Assembly (NCBI RefSeq): GCF_008370045.1
Contig: NZ_VOBN01000006.1
Location: forward strand, 124,001 to 188,000
Reading direction: 5' to 3'
Length of the DNA stretch: 64,000 nucleotides
Source of the DNA: Pseudomonas sp. ANT_J12
Lineage (GTDB): Bacteria; Pseudomonadota; Gammaproteobacteria; Pseudomonadales; Pseudomonadaceae
The position numbers were made by a program, and so were the translations under genes. Below the pieces are notes generated by a model. It ran no database searches and had not been told where the DNA came from. It saw nothing but the letters and a program-made list of their open reading frames with translations. This document shows, one piece after another, positions 1-11,062 of the stretch (the stretch's first letter is position 1; every line of letters begins with the position of its first letter).

Positions 1-1439
<1,439 letters not shown>

Positions 1440-1878
1440 ACAGCGATCCCCTGGTCATACACTTCGTCCATTCCCCACAGGCTTTACGGAGATGTCTGAC
1501 GGACCGGGTAAATTCCTTGGTCGAAAGACAGGCGAAATGCTTTGTTGTAGTTATTTGGTTGCCAATCTGTGCCAATTGCTCGGCAATTTCAACAGGTCCA
1601 ACCGTGACTGGTCAGTTCTCGTTAGCGTAGCTCGATTTATTCTCGCCGGGCGGTTCACGAATCCTCAACGGATGTGTTTAGAATGCCCCTCGTCACGATT
1701 ATTCAGCGTTCGTGCGGTGGGGTATGAAAGTCGTTCCCGCCCTCGTGAAGCTGACCATTAAAACAAGAACGTAGACGGGCAAGAAGACGAAGGACGACGA
1801 CCGGTAAGTACCGACTCGATCCTGGCTTGGCCGTCATAGAGTGGGGCCGTCGGGTTGGCGGTTTCATCGTGGGATGCC
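1440..1878. other. Divergent intergenic region between rmd and the glycosyltransferase operon
   Basis: A 439-nt stretch with no convincing gene and lower GC than its flanks. It must hold promoters for rmd-gmd leftward and for the glycosyltransferase operon rightward. I see no JUMPstart/ops core GGCGGTAG, no strong sigma-70 pair and no clear inverted repeat, so I place no sites. Confidence 0.5.
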
Positions 1879-3444
1879 ATGAATTTCATACTTTACTCGG
1901 ACGTCAACGACAGCTCCATCAGCCAGAGTCTCGGGCGTCCCGAATACAGCTATTACTTCGTGCTCAAGGCTTATCGCCCTGTGCTCGAAAGCCTTGGGCG
2001 GGTGCATGTGGTGTCCTCCGTCGCCGAGGTCGATCCTCTCTATCGACAATTGCTCGCCGCTGGCGAAGACAGCCTGTTCCTGTCCTTCACGCCGCCGCAG
2101 AAAACCCCCAATGACCTGGAATGCCCGACGATTTGCGTGGTGGCCTGGGAGTTCGATTCGATACCCGACGAGCAATGGGACAACGACCCACGCCAGGACT
2201 GGACGCACATGCTGGCGCGCCAGGGGCGGGTGATCACGCTCTCCAGTCACACGGCCCGGGCCATTCGCCGGGCCATGGGCGAAGACTTCCCGGTGCTGGT
2301 CTTGCCCACGCCGTTGTGGGAAAACTTCGCCGACATTCGTAGCCGTCATACCAGCGCCCCGGTCAATCCGGGTTCGACCCTGGACATCAAGGGCTGCCTC
2401 TTCGACACGCGTACCCTCGGGCTCAATGCCGATGCATTGATTCCAGCGCCACCCACGGCTGAAGAGTTGGCGGCGCTGGAGGCCCTGCGGCCACCGCCGC
2501 TGACGCTCAAGCGCCGCTTCGTCATTGCCCGTCACTTCTTGCGTCTGTGGGCACTTGACCTGGGCAAAGGGCAACCGGTGCCGGTGCATCGCATGCATTT
2601 TCTCAAGCAGTGGTATTGGGAAGGGATCCGCGATCTGTTATCGGACGCGGCCCATGACCGGCTGGCCAACGCCCTGCCAAACATCGCCGGCCCGTTGCCG
2701 ATTGTGTTGCCCGAACCCGTACCACGGACCTGGCCAGACACCACCGCCCTGGTCGAAACCCAAGTCGAAGGCGTGGTCTACGCCACGGTGTTCAACCCCA
2801 AGGACGGTCGCAAGAACTGGCACCAATTGATCACCGCGTTCTGCTGGGCCTTGCGCGATAAGGACGACGCCACCCTGGTGCTGAAGATTACTCAGAGCGA
2901 CCTGTCGTCCTACTACGACGAGCTGATGACGCTGCTCGCGCAGTTGTCGCCGTTCGCTTGTCGGGTGGTGGTGATGCACGGTTATCTGGACGATCCGCAG
3001 TACGCCCGGCTCTACGAAGCCGCGAGTTTCTACGTCAATGCTTCACGCTGCGAAGGCCTGTGCCTGCCGCTGATGGAGTTCATGGCCTGCGGCAAACCGG
3101 TGATCGCCCCGGACCACACCGCGATGGAAGACTACATCGATGAGGACGTGGCGTTTGTGGTCAAGTCCAGCGAAGAACTGACGATCTGGCCCCAGGACAC
3201 ACGCATCATCTACCGCACCCTGCGTTATCGACCGGACTGGGGTTCACTGAAAACCGCCTACGAAAACAGCTACCGGATGGCCAAGGAACAACCCCAGGAC
3301 TACCAGCAAATGTCCCGGGCCGCCATCGAGCGCATGCACGCTTACTGCGCGTTCACCCCGGTGCAGCAGCGCCTGGCGGACTTCTTCGGCCTGGCCACCC
3401 AGGCCCCGGCGCCTGCGACCGTGACGGATAACGCCTCATGCTGA
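1879..3444 (+). CDS. Glycosyltransferase, group 1 (GT4-like), long paralogue
   Basis: Probable cytosolic glycosyltransferase of surface-polysaccharide assembly, 521 residues. The GT4-type C-terminal domain shows FNPKDGRKNW followed by the donor-binding region CEGLCLPLMEFMACGKPVIAP. The start is taken at ATG 1879, preceded by GGGA. It is a paralogue of the next gene, sharing the N-terminal block GRPEYSYYFVLKAYRPVLE and the whole C-terminal half, but has roughly 85 extra residues between the two domains (about 175-270). Its stop overlaps the next start by 7 nt. The position opposite rmd resembles PA5455/PA5456 of P. aeruginosa (recalled), needed for full common antigen. Acceptor and donor cannot be read from sequence. 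Confidence 0.85.
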   Translation: MNFILYSDVNDSSISQSLGRPEYSYYFVLKAYRPVLESLGRVHVVSSVAEVDPLYRQLLAAGEDSLFLSFTPPQKTPNDLECPTICVVAWEFDSIPDEQWDNDPRQDWTHMLARQGRVITLSSHTARAIRRAMGEDFPVLVLPTPLWENFADIRSRHTSAPVNPGSTLDIKGCLFDTRTLGLNADALIPAPPTAEELAALEALRPPPLTLKRRFVIARHFLRLWALDLGKGQPVPVHRMHFLKQWYWEGIRDLLSDAAHDRLANALPNIAGPLPIVLPEPVPRTWPDTTALVETQVEGVVYATVFNPKDGRKNWHQLITAFCWALRDKDDATLVLKITQSDLSSYYDELMTLLAQLSPFACRVVVMHGYLDDPQYARLYEAASFYVNASRCEGLCLPLMEFMACGKPVIAPDHTAMEDYIDEDVAFVVKSSEELTIWPQDTRIIYRTLRYRPDWGSLKTAYENSYRMAKEQPQDYQQMSRAAIERMHAYCAFTPVQQRLADFFGLATQAPAPATVTDNASC

Positions 3445-4742
3445 TCATCATTCATTCAGAAACCAACCAGCACACCATCGCCCTCAACCTCGGCCGTTCC
3501 GAGTACAGCTATTACTTCGTGCTCAAGGAATACCGGCCGGTGCTGGAACGCTTGGGTCGGGTGGTGGAAGTCAGCGATCCCCAGACCGAAGTCGATGCCC
3601 TGTACCTCGACTGCCTGTCCCGGGGCGAACCGTGCGTGTTCCTGTCGTTCTCGCCGCCCCATCGCACGCCGGTCAACCTGGCCTGCCCGACCCTGCCGGT
3701 GTTTGCGTGGGAATTCAGCACCATTCCCAACGAACCGTTCGACGGCGAGCCGCGCAACGACTGGCGCAGCGTATTGCGGGCGTGCGGTGCGGCGATCACC
3801 CATTCCAGCTACACGGTCAACGCCGTGCGCGAGGCCATGGGCGCGGATTATCCGATCGTCGCCGTGCCCGCCCCGGTGTGGGACCGGTTCGCCGCCCGTG
3901 GCGCGCAGTTGCAGCGTCAACCGCTGGCCAATCAGGTGACGTTGAAGATCAAGGGCTTGGTGGCGGACAGTCGTCAACTCGATCTGCAAGCCTTTGGCCC
4001 GGCACATTTGCGCACGGGGGAGGGCATCGATTTCGACGCGCCGGCCAGTGAGCATGAGTTGCTCCTCGATGGCGTGATCTACACCTCGGTGTTCAACCCC
4101 AGCGACGGGCGCAAGAACTGGGAAGACATGCTCAGTGCCTTTTGCGTGACGTTCCGCGAAGCGCCGGACGCGACCCTGGTGCTGAAACTGACCCACCACG
4201 ATGCCGAAGAAGCCCTGGCCGACATCCTTCACCATTTGTACAAGAACCAGTCTTACCGCTGCCGGATCGTGCTGATCTACGGTTATCTGGCGGATGTGGA
4301 TTACGAGCGTCTGGTCGAGGCCACGAGTTACGTGGTCAACACCGCGTACGGCGAAGGGCAGTGCTTGCCGCTGATGGAATTCATGTCCTGCGGCAAACCG
4401 GCGGTGGCGCCACGCACCACGGCGATGCTCGATTACCTGGATGCCGACAACGCGTTCATCATCGACACCACTGACGAACTGACCGCCTGGCCCCATGACC
4501 CGCGCCGGGCGTTCCGCACGTTGCGCTACATCACCCATTGGGCATCGTTGTGCACGGCGTATCGCAGCAGTTATGACGTGGCCCGGGATGATCCCGAGCG
4601 CTATGGCCGGATGTCCGCCCACGCGGTGGCCAGCCTCAAAACCTTCTGCAGCCAGGCCACCGCCGAGCAACGCCTGAAGGTGTTCTTTGCCGACCTGTTC
4701 GAAACCCGCGCTGTCTCTGCCGAGGAAACCCCCGAGATATGA
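3438..4742 (+). CDS. Glycosyltransferase, group 1 (GT4-like), short paralogue
   Basis: A 434-residue relative of the preceding gene, evidently a tandem duplicate. Both carry the N-terminal segment SEYSYYFVLKEYRPVLE, FNPSDGRKNW and the GEGQCLPLMEFMSCGKP donor-site motif. It lacks the insert present in the longer copy. It starts inside the upstream gene (7-nt overlap) and its stop forms ATGA with the acyltransferase start, so the four genes are probably one translationally coupled transcript. It probably adds a sugar to the same polymer as its neighbour. Confidence 0.85.
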   Translation: MLIIIHSETNQHTIALNLGRSEYSYYFVLKEYRPVLERLGRVVEVSDPQTEVDALYLDCLSRGEPCVFLSFSPPHRTPVNLACPTLPVFAWEFSTIPNEPFDGEPRNDWRSVLRACGAAITHSSYTVNAVREAMGADYPIVAVPAPVWDRFAARGAQLQRQPLANQVTLKIKGLVADSRQLDLQAFGPAHLRTGEGIDFDAPASEHELLLDGVIYTSVFNPSDGRKNWEDMLSAFCVTFREAPDATLVLKLTHHDAEEALADILHHLYKNQSYRCRIVLIYGYLADVDYERLVEATSYVVNTAYGEGQCLPLMEFMSCGKPAVAPRTTAMLDYLDADNAFIIDTTDELTAWPHDPRRAFRTLRYITHWASLCTAYRSSYDVARDDPERYGRMSAHAVASLKTFCSQATAEQRLKVFFADLFETRAVSAEETPEI

Positions 4743-5896
4743 ACGGCAGCAAACGAATCATGGACATCGAGCTGCTGCGCGGCATTGCGGTGCTGGGCGT
4801 GTTGTTTCATCACCTGACGGGCAGCCTGTTCACCGACCCGGTGCCGCTGCTGGAAAAAATCCATGGCTGGGGCCAACCCTGGTGGGGCGTCGATCTGTTT
4901 TTCGCCATCTCCGGTTTCGTCATCGCCCGCAGCCTGATCCCCGCCTTGCAGGGTTGCAGCACACGCCAGGAATACTGGCAGCAGACGCGCAACTTCTGGC
5001 TGCGCCGGGCCTTTCGCTTGTTGCCGTCGGCGTGGCTGTGGCTGGCACTGATGCTGCTGGCCTGTGTGTTGATCAACCGCTCCGGCGCGTTCGGCACGTT
5101 ACACGCCAACCTCCAGGCGACCCTGGCCGGGGTCGCGCAGTTTGCCAACTTCCGTTTCGCCGACAGCTTCTATCGCTACGAATACGGCACCAGTTTCGTC
5201 TACTGGAGTTTGTCGCTGGAGGAGCAGTTCTACCTGCTGTTCCCGCTGCTGATCCTGATCTGTCGCAAGCACCTGGTCTGGGCCTTGCTGGCGTTGGTCG
5301 CGGTGCAGTTGTTTACCCTGCGCACGCCGCTGCTGATGGTGGTGCGCACCGACGCACTGGCCCTGGGCATCCTCCTGGCAATGTGGAGCGCCCGGCCAGG
5401 TTATGTGCGCTGGGAACCGACCTTCCTGCGCCGACCTTGGGCGGGTGTGTCATTCCTGGTGCTGGTAGCGCTGGCGTTGAGCGTGATTGCCACCGACCGC
5501 TTCACCTTCACCAGCTACCGCATCGGTGCGATTGCCGTGCTCAGCGCGGTGCTGGTCTGGGTCGCGTCCTACAACCGTGACTACCTGATGCCGCGCGGTC
5601 TGCTGAAAAATCTGATGGTGTGGATCGGCAGCCGCTCCTACGGGATTTACCTGATCCACATTCCTGCCTATGCACTGGTGCGAGAAGTGATCTTCCGATT
5701 GCAGGGCGCCGGTCTGCCGAGCCCGGCGGGTCATCCGATCCTGACCATCCTTATCGCCGGCGGGCTGATCGCCCTGTTGAGCGAGCTCAATTACCGCTTC
5801 GTCGAAATGCCCATGCGCAATCGTGGCGCCGCGTTGGTGCAACGCCTGGGCACGTCCCGAAACGCCGTCCCATCTCCTGGAGCTACCTCATGCTGA
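4739..5896 (+). CDS. Membrane O-acyltransferase (acyltransferase family 3, OafA-like)
   Basis: Integral inner-membrane acyltransferase of 385 residues, probably adding acetyl groups to the polysaccharide. The N-terminal motif IELLRGIAVLGVLFHH includes the family's conserved Arg and His. About ten hydrophobic segments follow, with the SLSLEEQFYLLFP motif near residue 160. No periplasmic SGNH domain is attached, so it is the short form. Start and stop overlap both neighbours (ATGA upstream, 7 nt downstream). The corresponding P. aeruginosa locus also contains an acetyltransferase gene. Confidence 0.9.
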   Translation: MNGSKRIMDIELLRGIAVLGVLFHHLTGSLFTDPVPLLEKIHGWGQPWWGVDLFFAISGFVIARSLIPALQGCSTRQEYWQQTRNFWLRRAFRLLPSAWLWLALMLLACVLINRSGAFGTLHANLQATLAGVAQFANFRFADSFYRYEYGTSFVYWSLSLEEQFYLLFPLLILICRKHLVWALLALVAVQLFTLRTPLLMVVRTDALALGILLAMWSARPGYVRWEPTFLRRPWAGVSFLVLVALALSVIATDRFTFTSYRIGAIAVLSAVLVWVASYNRDYLMPRGLLKNLMVWIGSRSYGIYLIHIPAYALVREVIFRLQGAGLPSPAGHPILTILIAGGLIALLSELNYRFVEMPMRNRGAALVQRLGTSRNAVPSPGATSC

Positions 5897-6711
5897 GCAT
5901 TTTGAAGAGACTCACGGCGGGCACACCCGCGCCCACGCAGCCCGTGGCGCCGGTGCCGGACAAGGTCGACCCGTACATGCTCGGCTTGCACGATGCGATG
6001 CTCAGCGGCTGGTTCAATCAGGTAACCGGCGAGCTGTTCACCGGTTTCCCGGTGACCGCCGAGGACACGTTGCTCGACGTGGGCTGCGGTGATGGCGGTA
6101 ACGTGCATTTCTGCGGCATGCGTGGGGCGAAGATCATCATTGCCGACATCGACGCGGCCAAGGTCGAGGCGACTCGCCAGCGCCTGGGCGACACCCCGGC
6201 CCGGGACGTCGAATGCCATGTCACCGACTGCAATCCGCTGCCGATTGCCGATGGCACCGCCACCCGCGTGGTGTCCACCGAAGTCATTGAGCACGTCGAC
6301 GACCCGGCGCAGTTCCTTGCCGAGTTGGTGCGGGTCGGCAAACCGGGGGCGCTGTACCTGCTCAGCGTGCCGCACCCCAGCTCCGAAGACCTGCAAAAAG
6401 ACATCGCCGCGCCGGAGTACTTCCAGAAGCCCAACCACATTCGCATCATCAGCGAAGAACAGTTCAAGGCCATGGTCAGCGATGCCGGCCTGGAAGTCCT
6501 GAGCCACAGCCAGTACGGGTTCTACTGGTCGATGTGGATGCTGTTGTTCTGGGAAGCCAAGGTCGATTTCAGCAGCCCCGATCACCCCTTGCTCAATCAT
6601 TGGGCCGATACCTGGCAGGCGATCCTCGATTCGCCCCGGGGCGCGCAGATCAAACACGCACTGGATGCGGTGGTGGCGAAAAGTCAGGTGATCATCGCGC
6701 GTAAGCCCTAA
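5890..6711 (+). CDS. Class I SAM-dependent methyltransferase
   Basis: A 273-residue soluble methyltransferase. Motif I is LLDVGCGDGGN near residue 62, followed by an acidic residue at the end of beta-2 (IIADIDAAK) and the STEVIEHVDD region. The ATG at 5890 lies inside the end of the acyltransferase gene in the same CCTCATGCTGA arrangement seen at the 3438 junction. As last gene of the operon it probably methylates a sugar at the chain end or a side position. PAO1 is recalled to have two methyltransferase genes in the equivalent cluster; only one is seen here. Confidence 0.85.
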   Translation: MLSILKRLTAGTPAPTQPVAPVPDKVDPYMLGLHDAMLSGWFNQVTGELFTGFPVTAEDTLLDVGCGDGGNVHFCGMRGAKIIIADIDAAKVEATRQRLGDTPARDVECHVTDCNPLPIADGTATRVVSTEVIEHVDDPAQFLAELVRVGKPGALYLLSVPHPSSEDLQKDIAAPEYFQKPNHIRIISEEQFKAMVSDAGLEVLSHSQYGFYWSMWMLLFWEAKVDFSSPDHPLLNHWADTWQAILDSPRGAQIKHALDAVVAKSQVIIARKP

Positions 6712-6737
6712 AGGCGATCCACTGTGAGAGCGAGCTT

Positions 6738-6893
6738 TTGTGGCGAGGGGCTTGCTGAGAGCAGGGGGCTTTGGTGGCGAGGGAGCTTGCTCCCGCTCGA
6801 CTGCGCAGCAGTCGTAATATCAGGCAACCCGGTTTGTCTGGAAGGGTGCAGGGGGCCGCTTCGCAGCCCAGCGGGAGCAAGCTCCCTCGCCAC
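6738..6893. repeat. REP-like inverted repeat (GTGGCGAGGGAGC family)
   Basis: Two 24-nt arms, 6774-6797 and 6870-6893, are reverse complements built on GTGGCGAGGGAGCTTGCTCCC. They enclose about 70 nt with a CTGCGCAGCAG core. A partial extra copy of one arm (TGTGGCGAGGGGCTTGCT) lies at about 6739-6756. The same family recurs at 46386-46480 and as a single arm at 57079-57123. It lies after the methyltransferase stop and may act as a transcript-end hairpin. Confidence 0.85.
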
Positions 6894-6959
6894 AGGTTAT
6901 CTGTCAGGCCTTAGACTGCATTACCCTGTCGGCCTGTGTTTGTAGGGATCAGGGATGTG

Positions 6960-8156
6960 ATGTCGTTCTTTATTCGCCTGTTGGGTCTGTTTGCCGCTTT
7001 CACCTTGCTCAACGGCTGCGACCAGCCCCACGCCCCGCCACTCGATCAACAACTCTATGTCTGGCAACGGCAATGGACCCCGGCCCACGAAGCCGCGTTG
7101 CGGAACAGCCATGCCGATTTCTCGACCTTGCGCGTGCTGGCGTTGCAGGCCTTTCCCCAGGACGGCTGGAAGCGGGCGCGGATTGATTCGGCGTTGCTCA
7201 ATCAGGATGCGCGGCCGCTGATTGCGGTGATTCGCCTGGACGGCCAGCTCAAGGCGCTGGATCAGGACGAGATCATTGCCCAAGTCCGGCAAGTGCTCGA
7301 CGACTGGCAAACCCAGGGCTTGACCGTGACTGGCGTGGAAATCGATCACGATGCCGGCAACGCTCGATTGCCGGTTTATCGGTCATTCCTCACGCAACTA
7401 AAAGCGGCACTGCCGGCGTCTCTGCCGCTGAGCATCACCGCGTTACCAGCCTGGCTCGACAGCCCTGATTTGCCCGACTTGTTGGCGACCGTCGATAGCA
7501 GCGTCTTGCAGGTGCATGCGGTCAGTGATCCGCGCCGGGGCTTGTTCGACGTGGATCAGGCCCGGCAATGGGCCAAGGCCTGGGGTCGCGTGACGCAGAA
7601 ACCCTTCTATCTGGCCCTGCCGGCCTATGGCGTGGCGTTGTTGCCGGGGGCCGACGGCGCACCGGTGGTGGAAAGCGAAGTGCCCATCGAACACGGTGGT
7701 GAGCGCCGGGAACTGTTGGCCGATCCACTGCAACTAAGCACGCTGGCCCTGGACCTGCGCAACGATCCGCCGCCGCACCTTGCCGGGCTGATCTGGTTTC
7801 GCCTGCCGTTGGCCGGTGATCGCCGGGCCTGGAGCCTGACCACCCTCGGCGCCGTCGCTCGCGGTGATGCCCTCGACAGTCGCCTGAACCTGCAACTTTC
7901 CGAACAAGGCGGCCTCTATGACATCGCCGTCAGCAACCAGGGCAATCTCGACAACGCCTGGCCCGAACGCCTGACGCTGGCGGTGCACGGCTGTGACGGC
8001 GCCGATGCCCTGGCCGGTTATGCGTTGCAACAAAGCCCGGATCTGCTTACCTTCACCCGCCTGCGCGACGGTCGAATTGCCGCCGGCGGCCAACGCGCCA
8101 TCGGTTGGGCACGCTGCACCCACATTGATCAAGGAGGTTCGAATGTTCACCCGTAA
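6960..8156 (+). CDS. DUF3142-like lipoprotein
   Basis: A 398-residue predicted lipoprotein. The N terminus is a hydrophobic signal followed by the lipobox-like LLNGC. The body contains an IEIDHDAG-type segment (VTGVEIDHDAG) and ALPAYGVALLPG, recalling a TIM-barrel-like secreted fold; I believe this is the DUF3142 family but the function is unknown. ATG 6960 is chosen because AGGGA precedes it and the signal peptide begins there; an in-frame alternative is 24 nt upstream. It overlaps the next gene by 14 nt, so the two probably form one envelope-protein operon. Confidence 0.7.
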   Translation: MSFFIRLLGLFAAFTLLNGCDQPHAPPLDQQLYVWQRQWTPAHEAALRNSHADFSTLRVLALQAFPQDGWKRARIDSALLNQDARPLIAVIRLDGQLKALDQDEIIAQVRQVLDDWQTQGLTVTGVEIDHDAGNARLPVYRSFLTQLKAALPASLPLSITALPAWLDSPDLPDLLATVDSSVLQVHAVSDPRRGLFDVDQARQWAKAWGRVTQKPFYLALPAYGVALLPGADGAPVVESEVPIEHGGERRELLADPLQLSTLALDLRNDPPPHLAGLIWFRLPLAGDRRAWSLTTLGAVARGDALDSRLNLQLSEQGGLYDIAVSNQGNLDNAWPERLTLAVHGCDGADALAGYALQQSPDLLTFTRLRDGRIAAGGQRAIGWARCTHIDQGGSNVHP

Positions 8157-10284
8157 CTGGCCCCGCCATCTGCTCTGCCTGAGCCTCGGTTTACCGCTGG
8201 GTTCGGCGCTGGCCTGCGGGCCGGATTTCCCGATGCGCCTGCTGGAAGACCGCGCCGGGTCACTGGCGCAGTTGCCGGAAGGTAACTTCAAATTCGAGAT
8301 CAGTCGCCTCGGGCATGCCATCGCCGGGCTGAAGAATGTCACGGCGGCCACCAACAGCCCGGACAACGGCTATGGCGAGACGCCGTCCTACACCGAGCAA
8401 CGGGACCAGGCCGAGCAGGCCGGTTTGAGCGCGGAACAACAAGCGCTGGTCAAGCAACTGCGCACGCTGACCGATGCGCATCAGGTGGAGGTTCAGGGCG
8501 CGAGCCTGCCGGTGGATCTGCGGCTTTACCTGGCGGGCGCCGTGGCGTTCAACGCCGGGGAGTATCAGGTCGCTGCCGAGTATTTCCAGAAAGTGTTGGC
8601 CCTGCCGGTGGAGCAACGGCCGTTGCGCAGCACCTGGGCCGCGTATTCGCTGGGCCGGGCGTTGTATGAAATGAGCGCCGAAGCAGACGCCGAGCCAGAT
8701 CTGTTAGCCCAGGCGCAAAAAGCCTTCGAGCAGACCCGTCAACTGAGCATCGATGGCTTCAGCGATCCGCTGGAACTGGGCGTCGCCAGCCTCGGCGAAG
8801 AAGCGCGCGTGGTGCGCACGACGGGTGACTGGAACCGCGCGATCGAACTCTATGCCACGCAACACATCCACGGTTCGGCGGTGGGTTACGCCTCGCTCAA
8901 GCAGTTGATGGGCGAACTCACGGCGCTGCCTGACGATGAGTTGACCGCGTTGCTCAAAGGCAAGACCGTGCAGCAATTGGTCACTGCATCCTTGCTCAGT
9001 CGCGTCGGCTGGTCATTTGACGGGCAACCGCCGGGCGAGAAAAAACTCATCCAACTGCTGCAAGGCAGCACGCGCGGCAGCCTCGACAATGCGGATCGCC
9101 TGGCCGCGCTGAATTATCAACAGGGCGACTACGCCAGCGCCAAGGCCTTCGTCGAACACGCGGGCGACGGCGGCCTGGCCTGGTGGGTGCGGGCCAAACT
9201 GGCCCTGCGCGAGGGCGATAAAACCGCCGCCACCGCCGCCTATGCGAAAGCGGCCCAGGCGTTCCCGCAGAATGAAGCCTGGGGCGAGGCGCGTCTCCCG
9301 GAGTGGGATTACAACGACGTCGTCGTCCAGCCCAAATGCCGGGTCGAGGGTGAAAGCGCGATCCTTGCCCTGCAACGCGGGGATTACCTGCAAGCCTTCG
9401 ATCAGCTCTATCGCAGCAATGGCGTCTATTGGCTCGACGCGGCCACCGTGGCCGAGCGGGTGCTGACCGTGGATGAGCTCAAGCATTACGTCGACACCAA
9501 CGTGCCCGCCGTACCGCCGCAGACCCAGGAGCAACGGGACAACTATGCGCCGTTGCCGGTGGCCGCGAGCCTGCGCGATTTGCTCGGGCGGCGGTTGTTG
9601 CGCGAGGAGCATTACGACGAAGCGCCGGGGTACTTCGACAACGTCGAATTGCAGAACAAGGCCAAGGCCTACGCAGAGCAACGTCAGGAGGCCGATGCGG
9701 CCTGGTGGCCCACCACTCGCGCCGCCGCGTTGTTCAACGCCGGTAGCATGGCTCGACAATGGGGGATGGAGATCCTCGGCTATGAGATGTCACCGGATTA
9801 CGCCAGTTTGTTCGGTGGCAACTTCAGCCTGGAGACTGCCGAGCTGAAAGTCGGGCCGCTGGTGTCCGAGGGTGAGGTCCAGCGCCAACAGGCCAGCGCG
9901 GCTCAGCCAGACGTGCGCTTTCACTACCGATTCGTCGCCACGGCCCTGGCCAGTCGCGCCGCCGACAACTTGCCGCACACCAGTCAGGCCTTTGCGGCTG
10001 TGCTGTGCACGGCGTATAGCTGGAACTCCAGTCTTGAGGAGCAGAGCGCGATCTATCAACGCTACGTCGACGAAGGCCCTTACGTGTACTGGGCCGGGGA
10101 CTTCGGCCATCAGTGTCGCTCCCCGGACTTCCAGAACGCCAGCAAACGCTACGTGACCCAGGCCACGGATTCCGTGCGTTCAGCACTGCGGCCGTACAAG
10201 AAGCCAGTGCAGTTTGGCGGTGTGGTGGTCGTGGTGGCGGCGGCCTTGCTGTTGATCAACCGCCGGCGCCGCAAAGCGCAGTAA
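8143..10284 (+). CDS. Large exported protein with C-terminal membrane anchor
   Basis: A 713-residue protein of unknown function. It has an N-terminal signal sequence ending near SALAC and helical, TPR-like text through the middle (for example AEYFQKVLALP and AKAFVEHAG). It ends with one hydrophobic segment followed by an arginine cluster (VVVVVAAALLLINRRRRK), as in C-terminally anchored envelope proteins. The ATG at 8143 has a strong AAGGAGG ribosome site and lies inside the end of the DUF3142-like gene, so the products probably act together. I do not recognise a catalytic motif. Confidence 0.75.
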   Translation: MFTRNWPRHLLCLSLGLPLGSALACGPDFPMRLLEDRAGSLAQLPEGNFKFEISRLGHAIAGLKNVTAATNSPDNGYGETPSYTEQRDQAEQAGLSAEQQALVKQLRTLTDAHQVEVQGASLPVDLRLYLAGAVAFNAGEYQVAAEYFQKVLALPVEQRPLRSTWAAYSLGRALYEMSAEADAEPDLLAQAQKAFEQTRQLSIDGFSDPLELGVASLGEEARVVRTTGDWNRAIELYATQHIHGSAVGYASLKQLMGELTALPDDELTALLKGKTVQQLVTASLLSRVGWSFDGQPPGEKKLIQLLQGSTRGSLDNADRLAALNYQQGDYASAKAFVEHAGDGGLAWWVRAKLALREGDKTAATAAYAKAAQAFPQNEAWGEARLPEWDYNDVVVQPKCRVEGESAILALQRGDYLQAFDQLYRSNGVYWLDAATVAERVLTVDELKHYVDTNVPAVPPQTQEQRDNYAPLPVAASLRDLLGRRLLREEHYDEAPGYFDNVELQNKAKAYAEQRQEADAAWWPTTRAAALFNAGSMARQWGMEILGYEMSPDYASLFGGNFSLETAELKVGPLVSEGEVQRQQASAAQPDVRFHYRFVATALASRAADNLPHTSQAFAAVLCTAYSWNSSLEEQSAIYQRYVDEGPYVYWAGDFGHQCRSPDFQNASKRYVTQATDSVRSALRPYKKPVQFGGVVVVVAAALLLINRRRRKAQ

Positions 10285-10287
10285 GGC

Positions 10288-10929
10288 TCACGCCTGTTGA
10301 ACAAAGGTCAGCCTCACCGCGAACCCGATCAACAGGCTGCCGAACAGCCATTGCTGGACCCGTTGGGCCGATGGACTGCGTTGCAGCCAACGGCCCAGCG
10401 CGGCGCCGACCAGGGCGTAGGCGCTGTCGAACAGCAAGCCAACGCCCACCAGCAGCACGCCCAGCGTGGCGAACTGCGCGAGTACCGGGCCGGCCTGGGG
10501 GTTGATGAACTGCGGCAGCAATACCGAGCAGAACAGCAACGCCTTGGGGTTGAGCAGGTTGGTCAGTAATCCGCGCTGGATCGATTCGCGCCAGCGCGGT
10601 TTTTCCACCGTTGCGTCGGCGCCATTCAGGTTCGGCAGCATCGTGCTGCGCAGGCATTGAATGCCGATCCACAACAGGTACGCGGCCCCGGCCAGGCGCA
10701 CCACGTCGAAGGTCCAGGGTGCAGCCTTGAACAACGCCGCCAGCCCCAGCGCCGCCAACGCCACATGACAACCCCGGGCGATGCCCAAACCAATCGCCGT
10801 GGCCAGCGCTGCGCTTTTGCCTTGGCGGGCACCGGTTTGCAGCAGCAGGATCATGTCCGGGCCGGGCAGCAGATAGACCACCGCCAGCGCCATGAAAAAC
10901 AGCCAGAGTCCCGCCATGTCGCACCCCAT
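10288..10929 (-). CDS. LysE/RhtB-family amino-acid exporter
   Basis: A roughly 210-residue inner-membrane exporter with about six hydrophobic segments. The hallmark LLPGPDMILLLQTG near the N terminus and LLNPKALLFCSVLLPQF in the middle place it in the LysE/RhtB family. The start may be ATG 10929 or ATG 10917 (beginning MAGLWLFF), which gives a more typical 209 residues. It is divergent from the Lrp/AsnC regulator gene, the usual arrangement in which the regulator senses an amino acid and controls the exporter. Confidence 0.9.
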   Translation of the reverse strand: MGCDMAGLWLFFMALAVVYLLPGPDMILLLQTGARQGKSAALATAIGLGIARGCHVALAALGLAALFKAAPWTFDVVRLAGAAYLLWIGIQCLRSTMLPNLNGADATVEKPRWRESIQRGLLTNLLNPKALLFCSVLLPQFINPQAGPVLAQFATLGVLLVGVGLLFDSAYALVGAALGRWLQRSPSAQRVQQWLFGSLLIGFAVRLTFVQQA

Positions 10930-11062
10930 TCGTTGTCGATTTGGTAGGGCCAGTCTAGGGCGGGAGGGCGGGGCAGGTGCTTGCGTAGTTGGCTACTAAA
11001 GTCTCGCGGATTGGCATAACCTGCCACGCAATGACGCGCTGACTATCGGGATCTGCCAAACC

